A stretch of DNA of 64,000 nt from Saccopteryx bilineata. Lineage: Eukaryota; Chordata; Mammalia; Chiroptera; Emballonuridae. Within the stretch, counting starts at the first letter, position 1; every line of letters starts with the position of its first letter. The stretch is taken from NCBI RefSeq assembly GCF_036850765.1, contig NC_089496.1:106413767-106477766 (forward strand). The letters are read 5' to 3'. Below the pieces are notes generated by a model. The model was not told where the DNA came from. It searched no databases and saw only the letters and a program-made list of their open reading frames with translations. Positions 35,956 to 47,315 of this stretch are shown one piece after another. The translations under genes and the position numbers were made by a program.

Positions 35956-37429
35956 GACACGGCCAGGGAAGGAGGTGATCTGTGACCTGAGTTTAGAATG
36001 ATAGTTAGGAGGTAGGTATGAGAAGATCCAGGCTGGGGACAGGCAGGCAGAGGGCCTGAGGTGAGGCAAGCATGCATTCGGTGTTAGAGAAACAGGAGAC
36101 TGGGGAAGGGGGGGGGGGGGACTTGCAGTCCCCGCAGAGAAATCTGGATTTAGGTGGCATGAACCGACGTGTATTTTAATGGCACCTCTCTGCTTGCTGT
36201 CTGGAGAATGCCAGGGGGAAGACTTCAGGCCAAGGGGTCCGAGGAGGGGCCCCTGCAGGCCCTGGGCAGGCTGTAGTGGTGCCTTGAACCGGCAGGCTTT
36301 CTCAGCCGCTGGGGAGGACCCTGGCCCATTGAGAATGTGGGGACGAAGTTAGCAACAGTGAAGATGGAGAAACATGCATAGGCTGGAATATTTGGGATAT
36401 TTTGGAGCTTGAGATGCCAGGACTTGCTGATGACTTGAATTTAGAAGGAGGGAGAGAGGAGTCAAGGAAGATTCCTGGAGTTTTGCCTTGAGCGATTACT
36501 GAGTAGATGGGACCATTAGCTGAGATGTGGAAAACTGGCCGAACGAGGTATATTTGTGAGTTCCATGGTCACAAATGCAGTGTCCAGGTTGAAATCCGAC
36601 TGGAACCAGTTGAATCCGGCAAGACAGAGCACTGGCTGTCACAAGCCCAGCCTCAGGCCGCGGGACACTTAAGCTCAGCCATTGTCTTTGAGAGAAAAGC
36701 GTGGGATCCTTCATGTTTCAGGTTCAGCTCATTTTCTGTTTGTTATACACCCAGCACCTGAAACACCCGACCATACCTCATCTTTTTGGGGGATAAGGGG
36801 CAGGTTTCTTAGCTCAGTTAACAAACATGGACCCACAGCCCACCAGAGGCCAAGGTCTGGGCCCGAGGCCAGAGGTACGGAGACGAGCAGGACGCGTTGA
36901 TCCCGTTGTGAAGAGAGGCAGATAAACAAACCATCCTAGGAGAAGCTGAACACTGTAGCTGTGGACAGCCTCTGTGGGCACGCAAGGCGGGGGAGGAGCT
37001 GCTTTGCTGAGGGAAGAAGCAGCTTCCAAACTGAGCAGGAGTCGGGTTGTGGAGACAGCGCCAGGCAGAGGGAACAGCTGTAGTTATTACGGATCTACAG
37101 GAACTAGAATTTAGGAAGGACTAGACTTACTAGCCTCTCAGGGCGTTTCAAAACGTCTTTAAATTTGGGAAATAGGTGAGGGAGCATATATATTTAGCTC
37201 AACTTGTTGGCCTTTTAAAAAATATGAATTTAGAACGAACAAACAAACTCATGGTGTTTGAGTAGCAGCAGATGAGGGAGAGAAGGAAGAAAGATGATTT
37301 GGAAAAAGTGGAATAGTGGGCTTGCCTCCCCCAGTCATTTGTGGACTAAATCTACCTAGTGTTGGGCACTCTGGGCACTGGACCCAGGGGCTAAACCAGC
37401 ACCTTACCCAGCAGCTCGGTGTAGATGGA

Positions 37430-37560
37430 CATAGATGACGGAGGGGATGTGTGAGAAAACCCAGGATTAGAGAGGTTAAGGAACCTGCCCCAGGTCACAC
37501 AGACTAGAACCCAGCGTGGGCTAAGGCCACCCAAAGTCCAGGATGCAGCCGCCTTGCTGA
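37430..37560 (-). repeat. MIR SINE relic, antisense
   Basis: AGAGAGGTTAAGGAACCTGC and CCCAGGTCACACAG are the reversed MIR core. Confidence 0.7.
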
Positions 37561-37938
37561 CCTCGCACAAAGTGTCTGAACATATTCGTGTTGTGGGCTC
37601 ATGCTTAGAAACAAACCCCATCTGTCCTTAAAATCTAATTTTCTTTCAAACAAGGTCAGTTCTCAGACCCAGGAAAGAAAAAAGAAAAGAAGAATCAGAA
37701 AGATGTAACATGCTTCATGAGCAGCACTGGGCCAGCTCTCGGTGACCGAGCCCGGCGTGTCCTAAGCTGTAGCATGCTGTTCCTTCCAAACTGACCTTCG
37801 TGGGGATTCGGATCTAAGCACACGTTCCTGTCCTGTCCTGTCCTGCCGGGGCAGGGTGTGTCCAGCAGGGCCGGGTGCAGCCGCCGCCCCCTGGCCTGCT
37901 TCTGACTCACTGTCCCTGGCAGGAAGTAAACACTCAGA

Positions 37939-37975
37939 GGCGGGGAGAAGGCGGGGAGAAGGCGGGGAGAGGAGG
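37939..37975. repeat. Three tandem GGCGGGGAGAA units
   Basis: A short G-rich tandem with four or more G-runs, able in principle to form a G-quadruplex. A (TCCTG)n run lies just upstream at about 37826-37848. Confidence 0.8.
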
Positions 37976-39135
37976 CGGCAGGGCCCTGACTTTTGACCCT
38001 GGCTGGAGAAGAAGGTCAAGCGCTGAATCAGGTGTGTGTCCGCCTTCGGGGCATCTGGTTTCAACAGCACACTGATGAAAAGGAGAAGAGTACTTTTCCA
38101 TTCTGAGATAATGTTCGTTTATCGTAACAACTTGGAAAACAGAAAGGTGGAAAGCAGAGGGGGGAGAAATCACCCTTCGTCCCACTGTTTACAATGTCTC
38201 TTAAAAAATTCAGTATTTTCCTAAGACATTTCTCTTTGCACTAATTCTTTACTGATTATGAGTAGCTGGGTGTGTCCATACATGTAGATTTATATATCTT
38301 TACATAGAAAACATATTTAAGTAAAATATACTACATATTATGTTATAGCATATGTAAAAATATATATTTGATAATAAACGATGTTTTAGTGCAGTTTCAG
38401 GTTTACAGAGAAATTGAGCAGTAGAGAGAATTCCATATACCCCTTCCTCCTCCGTGTATAGTTCTCTGTATTATTAACGTATTGCACTAGTGTAGTACTT
38501 TTGTTATGATCAGTGAACCAGGCTGGGTCCATTCTTGTCAAGTGAACTCTGTAGTTTAAGGTTCACGCTTTGCGGTGTACATCCTGGGTCTGACAAGCGC
38601 AGGGTACCCCGGGTCCCCTGTTACAGTATCACACCGGACGGTTGCCCTGCCTTAATCTCCTGCACTACACCTGTTCATCCCTCTCTCCCACCCCTTCTAA
38701 CCCTTGGCAATGCTGATCTTTTTACTGTCTCCATGGTTTCCTTTTTTGTTTTATCATCTGTTTTCATTGGTATAAAGTGCATCCTGTTGGAGTACGAGTC
38801 TGAGAGCTTGATGGACATGAACTCTTGCGTGCACCTGTGTGATCACACCCAGAGCCGGAGAATTTCCGTTCCCCCAGAGCCTTCTCTCCTGTCCCTTTCC
38901 AAGACCAACAGCTGCTATGACTTCTACCCACACTGATGGGTTTTGCCAGTTCTTGAACTCCACATAAATGGAATTAAACAGTATATATACTTGTTTCTTT
39001 TAGACACTGGTAGTTGTTGATTTTTAAAATTATTTTTGTTGTGATTAAAAAAAAAACTGCATAGCATAACATTGACCATCTTTACTAGCTCTTAGTACGG
39101 CTCAGTAGTGCTAGGTATATTCACATTGTTGCAAT

Positions 39136-39165
39136 AAACTATAGAAACCAATGTTTCTATAGTTT
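39136..39165. other. Perfect 13-bp inverted repeat with 4-nt loop
   Basis: AAACTATAGAAAC (39136-39148), CAAT, GTTTCTATAGTTT (39153-39165), inside L1-derived DNA. Confidence 0.85.
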
Positions 39166-39543
39166 TTTAGGGTGGAAGCTGAGATCATTGATTTGAGACC
39201 CTTTTTTTAATATGGATGTTGTAGTTTATTAAAAGCCACTCCAAGTCCTGCATCTGACACATTTTCATACTTGTGCTTTCATTTTTCATTTGCTTCGTGT
39301 ACTTTCTAATTTCCCTTTTAATTTCTTCTTCGATTTATGGGCTCTTTAGAAGTAGATTGTTTAGTTTCCAAATAGTTGGAGGTTTTCCAGTCATCTTCCT
39401 GTTATTGATTTCTAATTTAATTTCATTGTAAGCAGATAATATACTTTGAGTAATTTAAATCTTTTTTGAATTTATTGAGACATTTTTATGTACAGAACAT
39501 GGTCTGTTTGTTAAGTTTTGTACTTGAAAAGAATGGAATTCTG

Positions 39544-39860
39544 GCCCTAACTGGTAGCTCAGTGGATAGAGCATTGGCCTAGTGTGTGGATGTCCTGGGT
39601 TCGATTCCTGATCAGGACACACCAGAGAAGCGACCGTCTGATTTTCTCCCCCTCCTACTTCTCTCCCTCTTCCCCTTCCACAGCCCAGTTGGTTCAAGTG
39701 TTGGCCCTAGGTGCTGAGAATAGCTCGTTGGTCCGAGTGTGTTAGTCTCAGGTACTAGAAGTAGCTTGATACTCAAGCATCAGTCCCAGTGGGTTTCCTG
39801 GGTAGATCCTGGTTGGGGCACATGTGGGAGCCCATCTCACTATCTCCCCTTCTCTCACCT

Positions 39861-39881
<21 letters not shown>
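39544..39881 (+). mobile_element. tRNA-derived SINE, variant of family A
   Basis: GCCCTAACTGGTAGCTCAGTGG head, GGTTCGATTCC B box and a 23-nt A-run. Exact TSD AAGAATGGAATTCTG (39529-39543 and 39882-39896). The middle differs from the other A copies (CCCAGTTGGTTCAAGTG). Confidence 0.92.
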
Positions 39882-39892
<11 letters not shown>

Positions 39893-40708
39893 TCTGCTAA
39901 TTCTGCTACTAAGATCGTGTTTAGTAAAGGTCAATAAAGTCATGTTGGTTAATAGTGTTTTTCTTCTGCACTCACACAATTTTCTATCTGCTTGTCAATT
40001 GATTATGAAAAAGGGATGTGGGACTATCAGGTTATAATTGTGGATTTGTCATTTCTCTTTTTATTCACTTTTGCTTCAATTATATTGAGACTATTATTAG
40101 ATAAACCTTAGGACATTTGTGTTCTTGTGATGAATTGAACCCTTTAATCATTGCAATGACCTTCTTTATGCTTGAAATATTCTTTACTCTGAAACCTACT
40201 TTGTCTGATATAATACCGACATACCTTTCTTTTGATCAGTATTATCATGGTTTATCTTTCCCCTCTATTCTTTTACTTTTAATAACCTATTTGTGCTTTT
40301 TTTTAAAGCAAAATTTGAAGCACCTTTCTTGTAGACAGCATATGGTTGAATCTTGCATTTTTAATCCACGGTGAATACCTCTGCCTTTTATCTGAAGTGG
40401 TTATGACATCTATGTTTAATGTGATTATTAATATGCGTGGTTTTAATCTACAGGTTGTTATTTGTTTTCTCTGTTCATCTCTTTTTTGTTCCCGATATCA
40501 TCTTTTTTTTTCTTTTTTGAGGAAAATTAATCATTTTTATGATGCTACTTTATTTCCCGTTGACTTTAGTTACAACTATTTGTACTATTTGAGTACAAAG
40601 TGGTTGCTTTAGGATCCGTAATGTACCTCTTTAAAGAATCACAATGTACTGGCAAGTGATATTATATCATTTTGTGTATAATAAAAAAATCTTACAATAG
40701 TACACCTC

Positions 40709-40915
40709 TGCCTGACCTGTGGTGGTGCAGTGAATGGGGCGTCGACCTGGAAATGCTGAGGTTGCCGGTTTGAAACCCTGGGCTTGCCTGGTCAGGGCAC
40801 GTATGGGAGTTGATACTTCCAGCTCCTCCCCCCTTCTCTTTCTCTGTCTCTCTCTCCTCTCTCTCTCCTCTCTAAAATGAATAAATAAAATAAAAAACAA
40901 AAACAAAACAAACAA
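40709..40915 (+). mobile_element. tRNA-derived SINE, family C
   Basis: CTGACCTGTGGTGGTGCAG head, (CT)n and A-rich tail. Exact TSD AATAGTACACCTC (40696-40708 and 40916-40928). Confidence 0.94.
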
Positions 40916-41275
40916 AATAGTACACCTCCATTTCTCACCTGTTGGCCTTTGTGCAGCCGTCACACATTTTATTTCTACATGTGTTACAAATCCCACAATT
41001 TATGTTATTTTTGCTTTGTACAGCCAATTATCTTTTTAGAGAGATCTAAATAATAAGGAATAAAGACCTCATATTTACCTGCATAATTCCCATTTTTATG
41101 TTCTTTATGTCTATCCTAATTGCCATCTGATATTATTTGCTTTTGGCTTGAAGTGTTCCCTTCAACATTTCTTGAAATGTCAGTCTACTGGTAATTAATT
41201 CTTTTTTTTATAGAGCTGAGAAAAAAGTATTTATTGCAGTTGAGTTTTAGAAAGATATTCTCACTGGGCAGAGTA

Positions 41276-41680
41276 CTAGAGAGGCAGGTTTTGTTTTTCT
41301 TGTATGACTTCACAAATATTGTCCCACTGTGTTCCAGCTTGCATTGTTTCCAATGAAAAATCTGATGTCACCCTTACTTCTTCTGTCTTTTTCTTTCTCC
41401 CTCTGGCTGCTTTTAATATTTTATTGGTTTTACACATTTTTGGTTTATGATATGCCTTGGTGTCAGTTTCTCTTTGTTTCTTGCGCTTGGAGTTAGATTC
41501 TTGGATCTGTGGGTTTCTAGTTGACATCATATTTGGAAAATTTTCAGCCATTACTTCCTCACATTTTTTTTTAAGTGCCTTTCTCCTTTGGGCACATATT
41601 TTTAGCCACTTGGAGTTGTCCCACACATCACTGATACACTGATCATATTTTTTTTTCAGTCTTTTCTCTCTGCGTTTCAT
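41276..41680 (-). pseudogene. L1 ORF1 fragment (RNA-binding protein of LINE-1), fossil
   Basis: On the minus strand a 134-codon open stretch recalls the L1 ORF1p central and C-terminal region: REKRLKK, a DVWDNSK motif, EVMAENFPNM, ILKAARG and SDFSLETMQA. It lacks the N-terminal coiled coil in frame and the C-terminal end. A middle part is shifted relative to what I expect. ORF1p is the nucleic-acid chaperone of LINE-1; this copy is truncated and sits in a broken element. Confidence 0.75.
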
Positions 41681-43344
41681 GGTGGACCATTTCTGTTGCT
41701 ACATCTTTAAGTTCACTAATCTTCTTCTCTGTAATGACTAATCTGTTACTAATTCCACCCAGAGTGTTTTTCACTTCAGACAGTGCAGTTTTTATCTCTA
41801 GGCGTTTGATCTGAGTCTTTTATATATCTTCTCTGTCTGTACTTAACATGCGTAATCTTTTCTCCATCCTCCTGAACATATGGAATACAGTTACCGTATT
41901 TTTTAAAAAGGCCCCGTGTACTAATTCTGTCATCAGCAGGATTTCTGGCTTGGCTTTCATTGACTGAGTTTTCTTTTCATTGTGGGGCATATTTTCCTGC
42001 TTCTTTGCATGCCAGATACTGTGGACTTGCCGCTTTTGGATTCTGGATATTTTTGCATTTCTATAAATATTCTTGAACTTTGCTATGGGATGCAGTTAAG
42101 TTATTTGGAACAGCTTAATCCTCTTGGGTTATTTTGCTTTTACGCTTTCTTAGACAGCTCCAGAGCAGTGCTTAGCCTAAGGTTAATTTGCTCCACTACT
42201 GAGACTAGACTCTTCTTAGTACTTTAACAAATGTCCCATGAGTTATGAGATTTTCCAAGCTGGCTGCTGGTGGAAACGGGAACTGTTCCCGGCCCTATGT
42301 TAGCTTCAGTAATTCTTCCCTGTGAACCTTTCAGGTGCTTTGCTCCTAGACCTGGAGGTTTCCGTGCGTGCATGGGCTGACTGGTGAGCGTGCGTCTCCA
42401 GAGGCCTCTCTTTGTGCGGGTTTCTCCTCTCTGGTACTTTCTCTCGGGAAGACTAGCTGCCCTGGCCTCCCCTGATGCCCGGCTCCATCTCCTCCTCCAG
42501 CCAGGGAGACTGTGAGGTCCCACCTGGGCCCCCCGCCCCTGCCCTGGGCAGTCGCAGGGCTTACTCTGTGGCTCTACACCTCCAGGATCGCTGGCCTTCA
42601 TGTCCCAGGTCTCCTGTTGGACTTCATAATTTCTCATATGACACTTTTCATCTCAGGCTTTCTGAAAACATTGAAAAGCCATCATATTAAACCTCTTTCT
42701 CTGGTTTTAAATGGAAACGCAGCCAAACACCTAGCATTTATTTTTTGGACAGTGAGGAGACCCTTCTAGAAAAAATAAAAATATAAGAGAGAAGATGCCA
42801 TGGGTAAGAGTTATTTTTCTTTCTCCTCCAAAGCAGCTCGCATCACAGATACTTGCAGTCTGGTCCTTCTGCGGGCTCAGAGGCTGACGTTGACAGTGGT
42901 CTGTCTTCCCAAGCTTGTCACTGCTGGTGGGTCAGCACTGGAAAGACCCTGGGATGGTTTTTCTGTCTGTATCATGGAGTCAGCTCTGCGCTGAGGGTGC
43001 TGACTTATGGACGCCCCCTCACTTAGGTCAGTGGGATCACAGAGGCAAAGCTCAATGAAATAGGCTGGTTACTGGGACTTAGTCATAAAAAAAAGGAAAA
43101 AAATCCTTAATTACATGCTTAAGCTCAGTACACAAGAATTCAGTCTCATAGATGACACCAGTGACATGTTATTGTGCAGAGGGTGGCTCAGATTCTCTGA
43201 AAGAGTTCTTAATCATCAAGGGAAGATTTCACTATGCTCCCTGTTTTGCATTGTGCTGACTACAGCACGAAAATGATTTTAAAGTTTTTGGGAAGTCCCA
43301 TCAAGAAGGGATATAACAGATACACGTTATCATTATTTCTTATT

Positions 43345-43746
43345 TCTCTCTCTCTCTCTCTTTTTTTTTTTTTTGTATTTTTCTGAAGCTGGAAACAGGG
43401 AGAGACAGTCAGACAGACTCCCGCATGCGCCCGACCGGGATCCACCGGGCACGCCCACCAGGGGCGACGCTCTGCCCAGGGCGATGCTCTGCCCCTCCGG
43501 GCGTCACTCTGCCGCGACCAGAGCCACTCTAGCGCCTGGGGCAGAGGCCAAGGAGGCATCCCCAGCGCCCGGGCCATCTTTGCTCCAATGGAGCCTTGGC
43601 TGCAGGAGGGGAAGAGAGAGACAGAGAGGAAGGAGGGGGGGTGGAGAAGCAAATGGGCGCTTCTCCTATGTGCCCTGGCCGGGAATCGAACCTGGGTCCC
43701 CCGCACGTCAGTCCGACGCTCTACCGCTGAGCCAACTGGCCAGGGC
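43345..43746 (-). mobile_element. tRNA-derived SINE, family A, antisense
   Basis: (TC)n and T-run, GTATTTTTCTGAAGCTGG to GCCAACTGGCCAGGGC. TSD TTCTTATT (43337-43344 and 43747-43754). The sequence is close to the other young A copies. Confidence 0.94.
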
Positions 43747-45414
43747 TTCTTATTCTTGATGTCAAAATAAAATAAAAGTGCCCTCAGACTCCAAGCACAC
43801 AAGTGAAACTCCTGTCTGCATTTTCCACAGACAGCTAGTGGAATTTAACATAAAATTAAGGAAACCATAATACTCAGGTAAACATTCTATCAAATTCCTT
43901 GATCTGGGCTTCTTAGAGTTTTAAAGATTTTCTTTAATGTGAATAAAAATGGGTTTCTTCTCTAATGGTGATAATAGTTTTACACTTGGTTTTCGGTCAT
44001 TAAGAAACATCTAAGTGATCAGAAGTAATTGTGTTGGAAATGCATTTAAATAAATTGGTGTTTTGTTTTGACATTATCTCAGTACACCCAAAGGACAGTG
44101 ACAGGAGTAAGATACCACGAGAGACGGAGTCCATTCTCACTCTGGGGAACACGTGTGTGCAACCACCCAGCAGCCCCTTCCGGGAAACACAACATTGACT
44201 TATTCTGCTGCCTTTTAGGGCCATATGAGAGGGTTGCAAATGCCTTGTTAGAAGGCAGTTTTAAAATATATTTTTGGATTTCAGTCCCCCACTAAGCTGG
44301 ATAACAGATTCTCACGAATGGACTGACACGTTGACCTTGAAATCAATATAAACGTTCATGCGGCAGTGGATAGGCTAAATGTTAAGGAGACTTTGGAGTT
44401 CCATCCACGACACACCTACGGCCCCCCTCCCCCGCCCTTCTCCCCAATAATACCGATATTTTCTTTTCATCTATTGCTTGGGGTTGCTCACGCCTATGGT
44501 TTTTGTTTTCTCTATGTGGGAAGGAGCACAGAAAAGAGTCCAAACTGGATGAGAAATACAAAGCTGAGTCTGACAGGGCTGCCAAGGGCAGAGGGCTCCC
44601 TGGCGTCGTGTAGGGAGCATCGTTTGGACCAGTAAGGACCGTGCATGTCGATGGGACTGGACTGCTTGGCTCGCAAAGAAGTGTCCGAGGAAGTAGCTTC
44701 CTACGTGAAACACTATCTTAAAGTGGTGAAGGCCCGGCAATTGCCATCTCCTTATTAACTGGAGAATTATTTCCCCTGCGCGGGTCATTTAGAACAGAAA
44801 GTGCTTGTCTGAGGTCTCTGGCATAGGGGGTGCATCCCACAGCATGGGTCCCCAACAAGCTCTCTGCCATTACATTCATATGGTCAGTGTTTGCTATATA
44901 GCAGGCCCTGGGGGATTGAAGCCCAGAGGCGGTGGGGACATGGCTCTCAATCAATGTTTACGGCAGCTGTGACGAGTGTCCTCTCCAGGCGGGCCTGAGA
45001 GAGGGGATCTGATCAGAGAAGCCAGGCCAGGGAGGCTTTGCTGAGAAGTCAAGGTTGGGGCTGAGATCAGCTGGGGCAGGGAGGGGTCCAGGCTCTGGGC
45101 AGATGCCGGATGGGGAGCTCCATGTGGGATGGGGCAGGAAAGGCAACTTGGGGGCCACAGTTTTTAACAATGAAGCCACCAGAGAGCTGTCCCCCCAGGG
45201 TGCAGGGACAGAATCAAGCTTTCATTTCTAATCTGTTGTTCTGCCTGCAGCCTGGAGAACAGAACGAAGGGGTGGTGTGGATGAGAGAAGGGGCAGCGGC
45301 GCCCGTCCAGCAGAGGCACGGCACGGCCTGGCCCGCAGGTGCAGGGAAGTGGCCAGCGGCAGGGTCCTGGAGCGGCCAGGCTGGGGCAGGAAGCAACCCA
45401 GGGGAGGATTGACA

Positions 45415-46960
45415 CTCAGATAACTGCGTAAGAGGAAAAGAGAATTTATTTAAAAATCCGGGGGAGCACATGGTGCCAGTGGCTCCAAAAACACGTGCTC
45501 CCGAAACTAGATTTCTTACGTCTTACATACCTTTTACAAAACACAAGTTCACATACATGGATCTCATGATTCCTTTGTCTAAAGGTACATACGTCAATCA
45601 TAGGATTTCAGGATGGGAGGGGGTTAGATGATATCAGAGGATAAGCGTTTGTAAATCGCCCATTAAGGAGAAAGAAAGGGGAGAGGAAAGGGCTACTCAA
45701 ATCTCCCCTCCCCCTCCTGCCTTCCTGCTGTTTACCTTCTTCCTCACAGGTGTGGAGAAAGGAGGGGTCCCAGTCTTCCTCCTTCCTTTCAAAACCTTCT
45801 GGTATAAAAGCCTCTCTTCTAGTACGAAAACTACCTTTCCTAAGCAGGAATGCTATCGGCCATCTTGAGCTGGTGTAAATCACACACGTATAAAAATTCT
45901 ATTTACCGAATCTCTCTGAGCTCTTGGCCTAAACCAGTGGTAGTCAACCTGGTCCCTACCGCCCACTAGTGGGCATTCCAGCTTTCATGGTGGGCAGTAG
46001 CAGAGCAACCAAAGTATAAATAAAAAGATAGATTTAACTATAGTAAGTTGTTTTATAAAGATTTATTCTGCCAAACTTAGCAAAAATCTGACATAAAGTA
46101 CTTGGTAAGTAATTATTATTATATGCTTTAACTTGCTGTAACTCTGCTTTATAAGTTTTATAAAGTAAAGTAACTTTCCTACTTTATAAATCACCTTTAC
46201 TGTGGAACCAGTGGGCGGTTAGAAAATTTTACTACTAACAGAGATACAAAAGTGGGTGGTAGGTATAAAAAGGTTGACTACCCTGGGCCTAAACCTTAAA
46301 ATGCCTTTTAAGCCTCTTACTAAAAAGGGGGGTATTGGTCAAATAAGTTTGTAAATATGATATATATGTTTGCTCACTTATAGTTTGCATTGGGTGTGGG
46401 GGACAGGCTGTAAGCAGGCAGGGTGGTTATACCCTAAGGCTTAGTTTTAAGACTAAGCCTTTCCCACCCTAAGTGACTTTGTATCAGAGACTTCCTTGTT
46501 TGTAATTATTAAAGGTTTTGATTTCTACACTATAAAATGGGGCAGACCGGGAGCTTGTTCTCTCTTGGTTCCTGAGATTAACATTAGAACGGAGAGCAGA
46601 GAAAGGCCACGTGGAGGAGAGGAGAAGCAGTCAAGATGGCGGAGTGCTGAAGGAGAAGCCAGTTTGTGCAGAGTTTGTGCAGAGAGAAGGAGATCGGGAA
46701 CAGAGGTAAATAAGGCTGGTGAGGTAGAAAACTTTGATTTTAGGAAACTCGGATAAGTCAGTGGTTTTGGGAGCCCTGAATGGAAAAGGAAGTGTTTTCC
46801 CACTGTGTATATTTCTTGCCTGCCAGGTGCAAGCTAGTATAAAGATGATGGCCCACCAGTTCTTGGCTCCATTGTTTCTTTACTGTCTGTCCGAATCAAA
46901 TGTGAACCTGCATGGGCCAGGTGGCTGTGATGGTGGCTGTGGCAACTGGCTTTACAGGGG
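45415..46960 (+). mobile_element. LTR-like retroelement block, interrupted by a hAT MITE
   Basis: A moderately repeat-like stretch with a TATA-type box (CTATAAAATGG, about 46531), a following GGCAGACCGGGAGCTTG.. and CAAGATGGCGGAG segment, and a small hairpin (46436-46461). The layout suggests an endogenous retroviral LTR, but I cannot name the family and see no intact viral reading frame. Confidence 0.4.
45935..46285 (-). mobile_element. hAT-type MITE, copy 2 (opposite orientation to copy 1)
   Basis: It begins CAGTGGTAGTCAACCTGG and ends AAGGTTGACTACCCTG, with TSD GGCCTAAAC/GCCTAAAC on both sides (45926-45934, 46286-46294). The body is the reverse complement of 32819-33157, including the 'CTACTAACAGAGATACAAAA' segment. 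Both terminal repeats are complete. Confidence 0.9.
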
Positions 46961-46967
46961 GTTTCTT

Positions 46968-47315
46968 TTTTTTTTTTTGTGGCAGAGACAGAGAGAGTCA
47001 GAGACAGAGAGAGTCAGAGAGAGGGACAGATAGGGACAGACAGACAGGAAGGGAGAGAGATGAGAAACATCAATTCTTCATTGTGGTTCCTTAGTTGTTC
47101 ATTGATTGATTTCTCATACGTGCCTTGCCCGGCGGGCTACAGCAGACCAAGTGACCCCTTGCTTAAGCCAGTGACCTAGGGCTCAAGCTGGTGAGCTTTG
47201 CTCAAACCTGATGAGCCCGCGCTCAAGCTAGCGAGCTTGGGGTCTTGAACCTGGGTCCTCTACATCCCAGTCCGATGATCTACCCACTGTGCCACCGCCT
47301 GGTCAGGTAAAAAGT
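46968..47315 (-). mobile_element. tRNA-derived SINE, family B, antisense
   Basis: T-run, GCAGAGACAGAGAGAGTCAG.. to CACCGCCTGGTCAGG. TSD GGGGTTTCTT (46958-46967 and 47316-47325). Confidence 0.93.

Larger units (their letters stand above)
38390..42210 (-). mobile_element. L1 LINE sequence, antisense (degraded, two SINE insertions)
   Basis: From GTGCAGTTTCAGGTTTACAG (3' part) through reversed internal sequence to an ORF1 fragment (41276-41680) and upstream coiled-coil-like sequence to about 42200. There may be more than one copy. SINEs at 39544-39881 and 40709-40915 interrupt it. Confidence 0.7.

Noticed and set aside
43260..43802. 180-codon minus-strand frame, with look-alikes at 50381-50830, 62079-62501, 23767-24257 and 18190-18676
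   Set aside because: The same peptide recurs because these are copies of the family A SINE. The frame comes from the element, not from selection.
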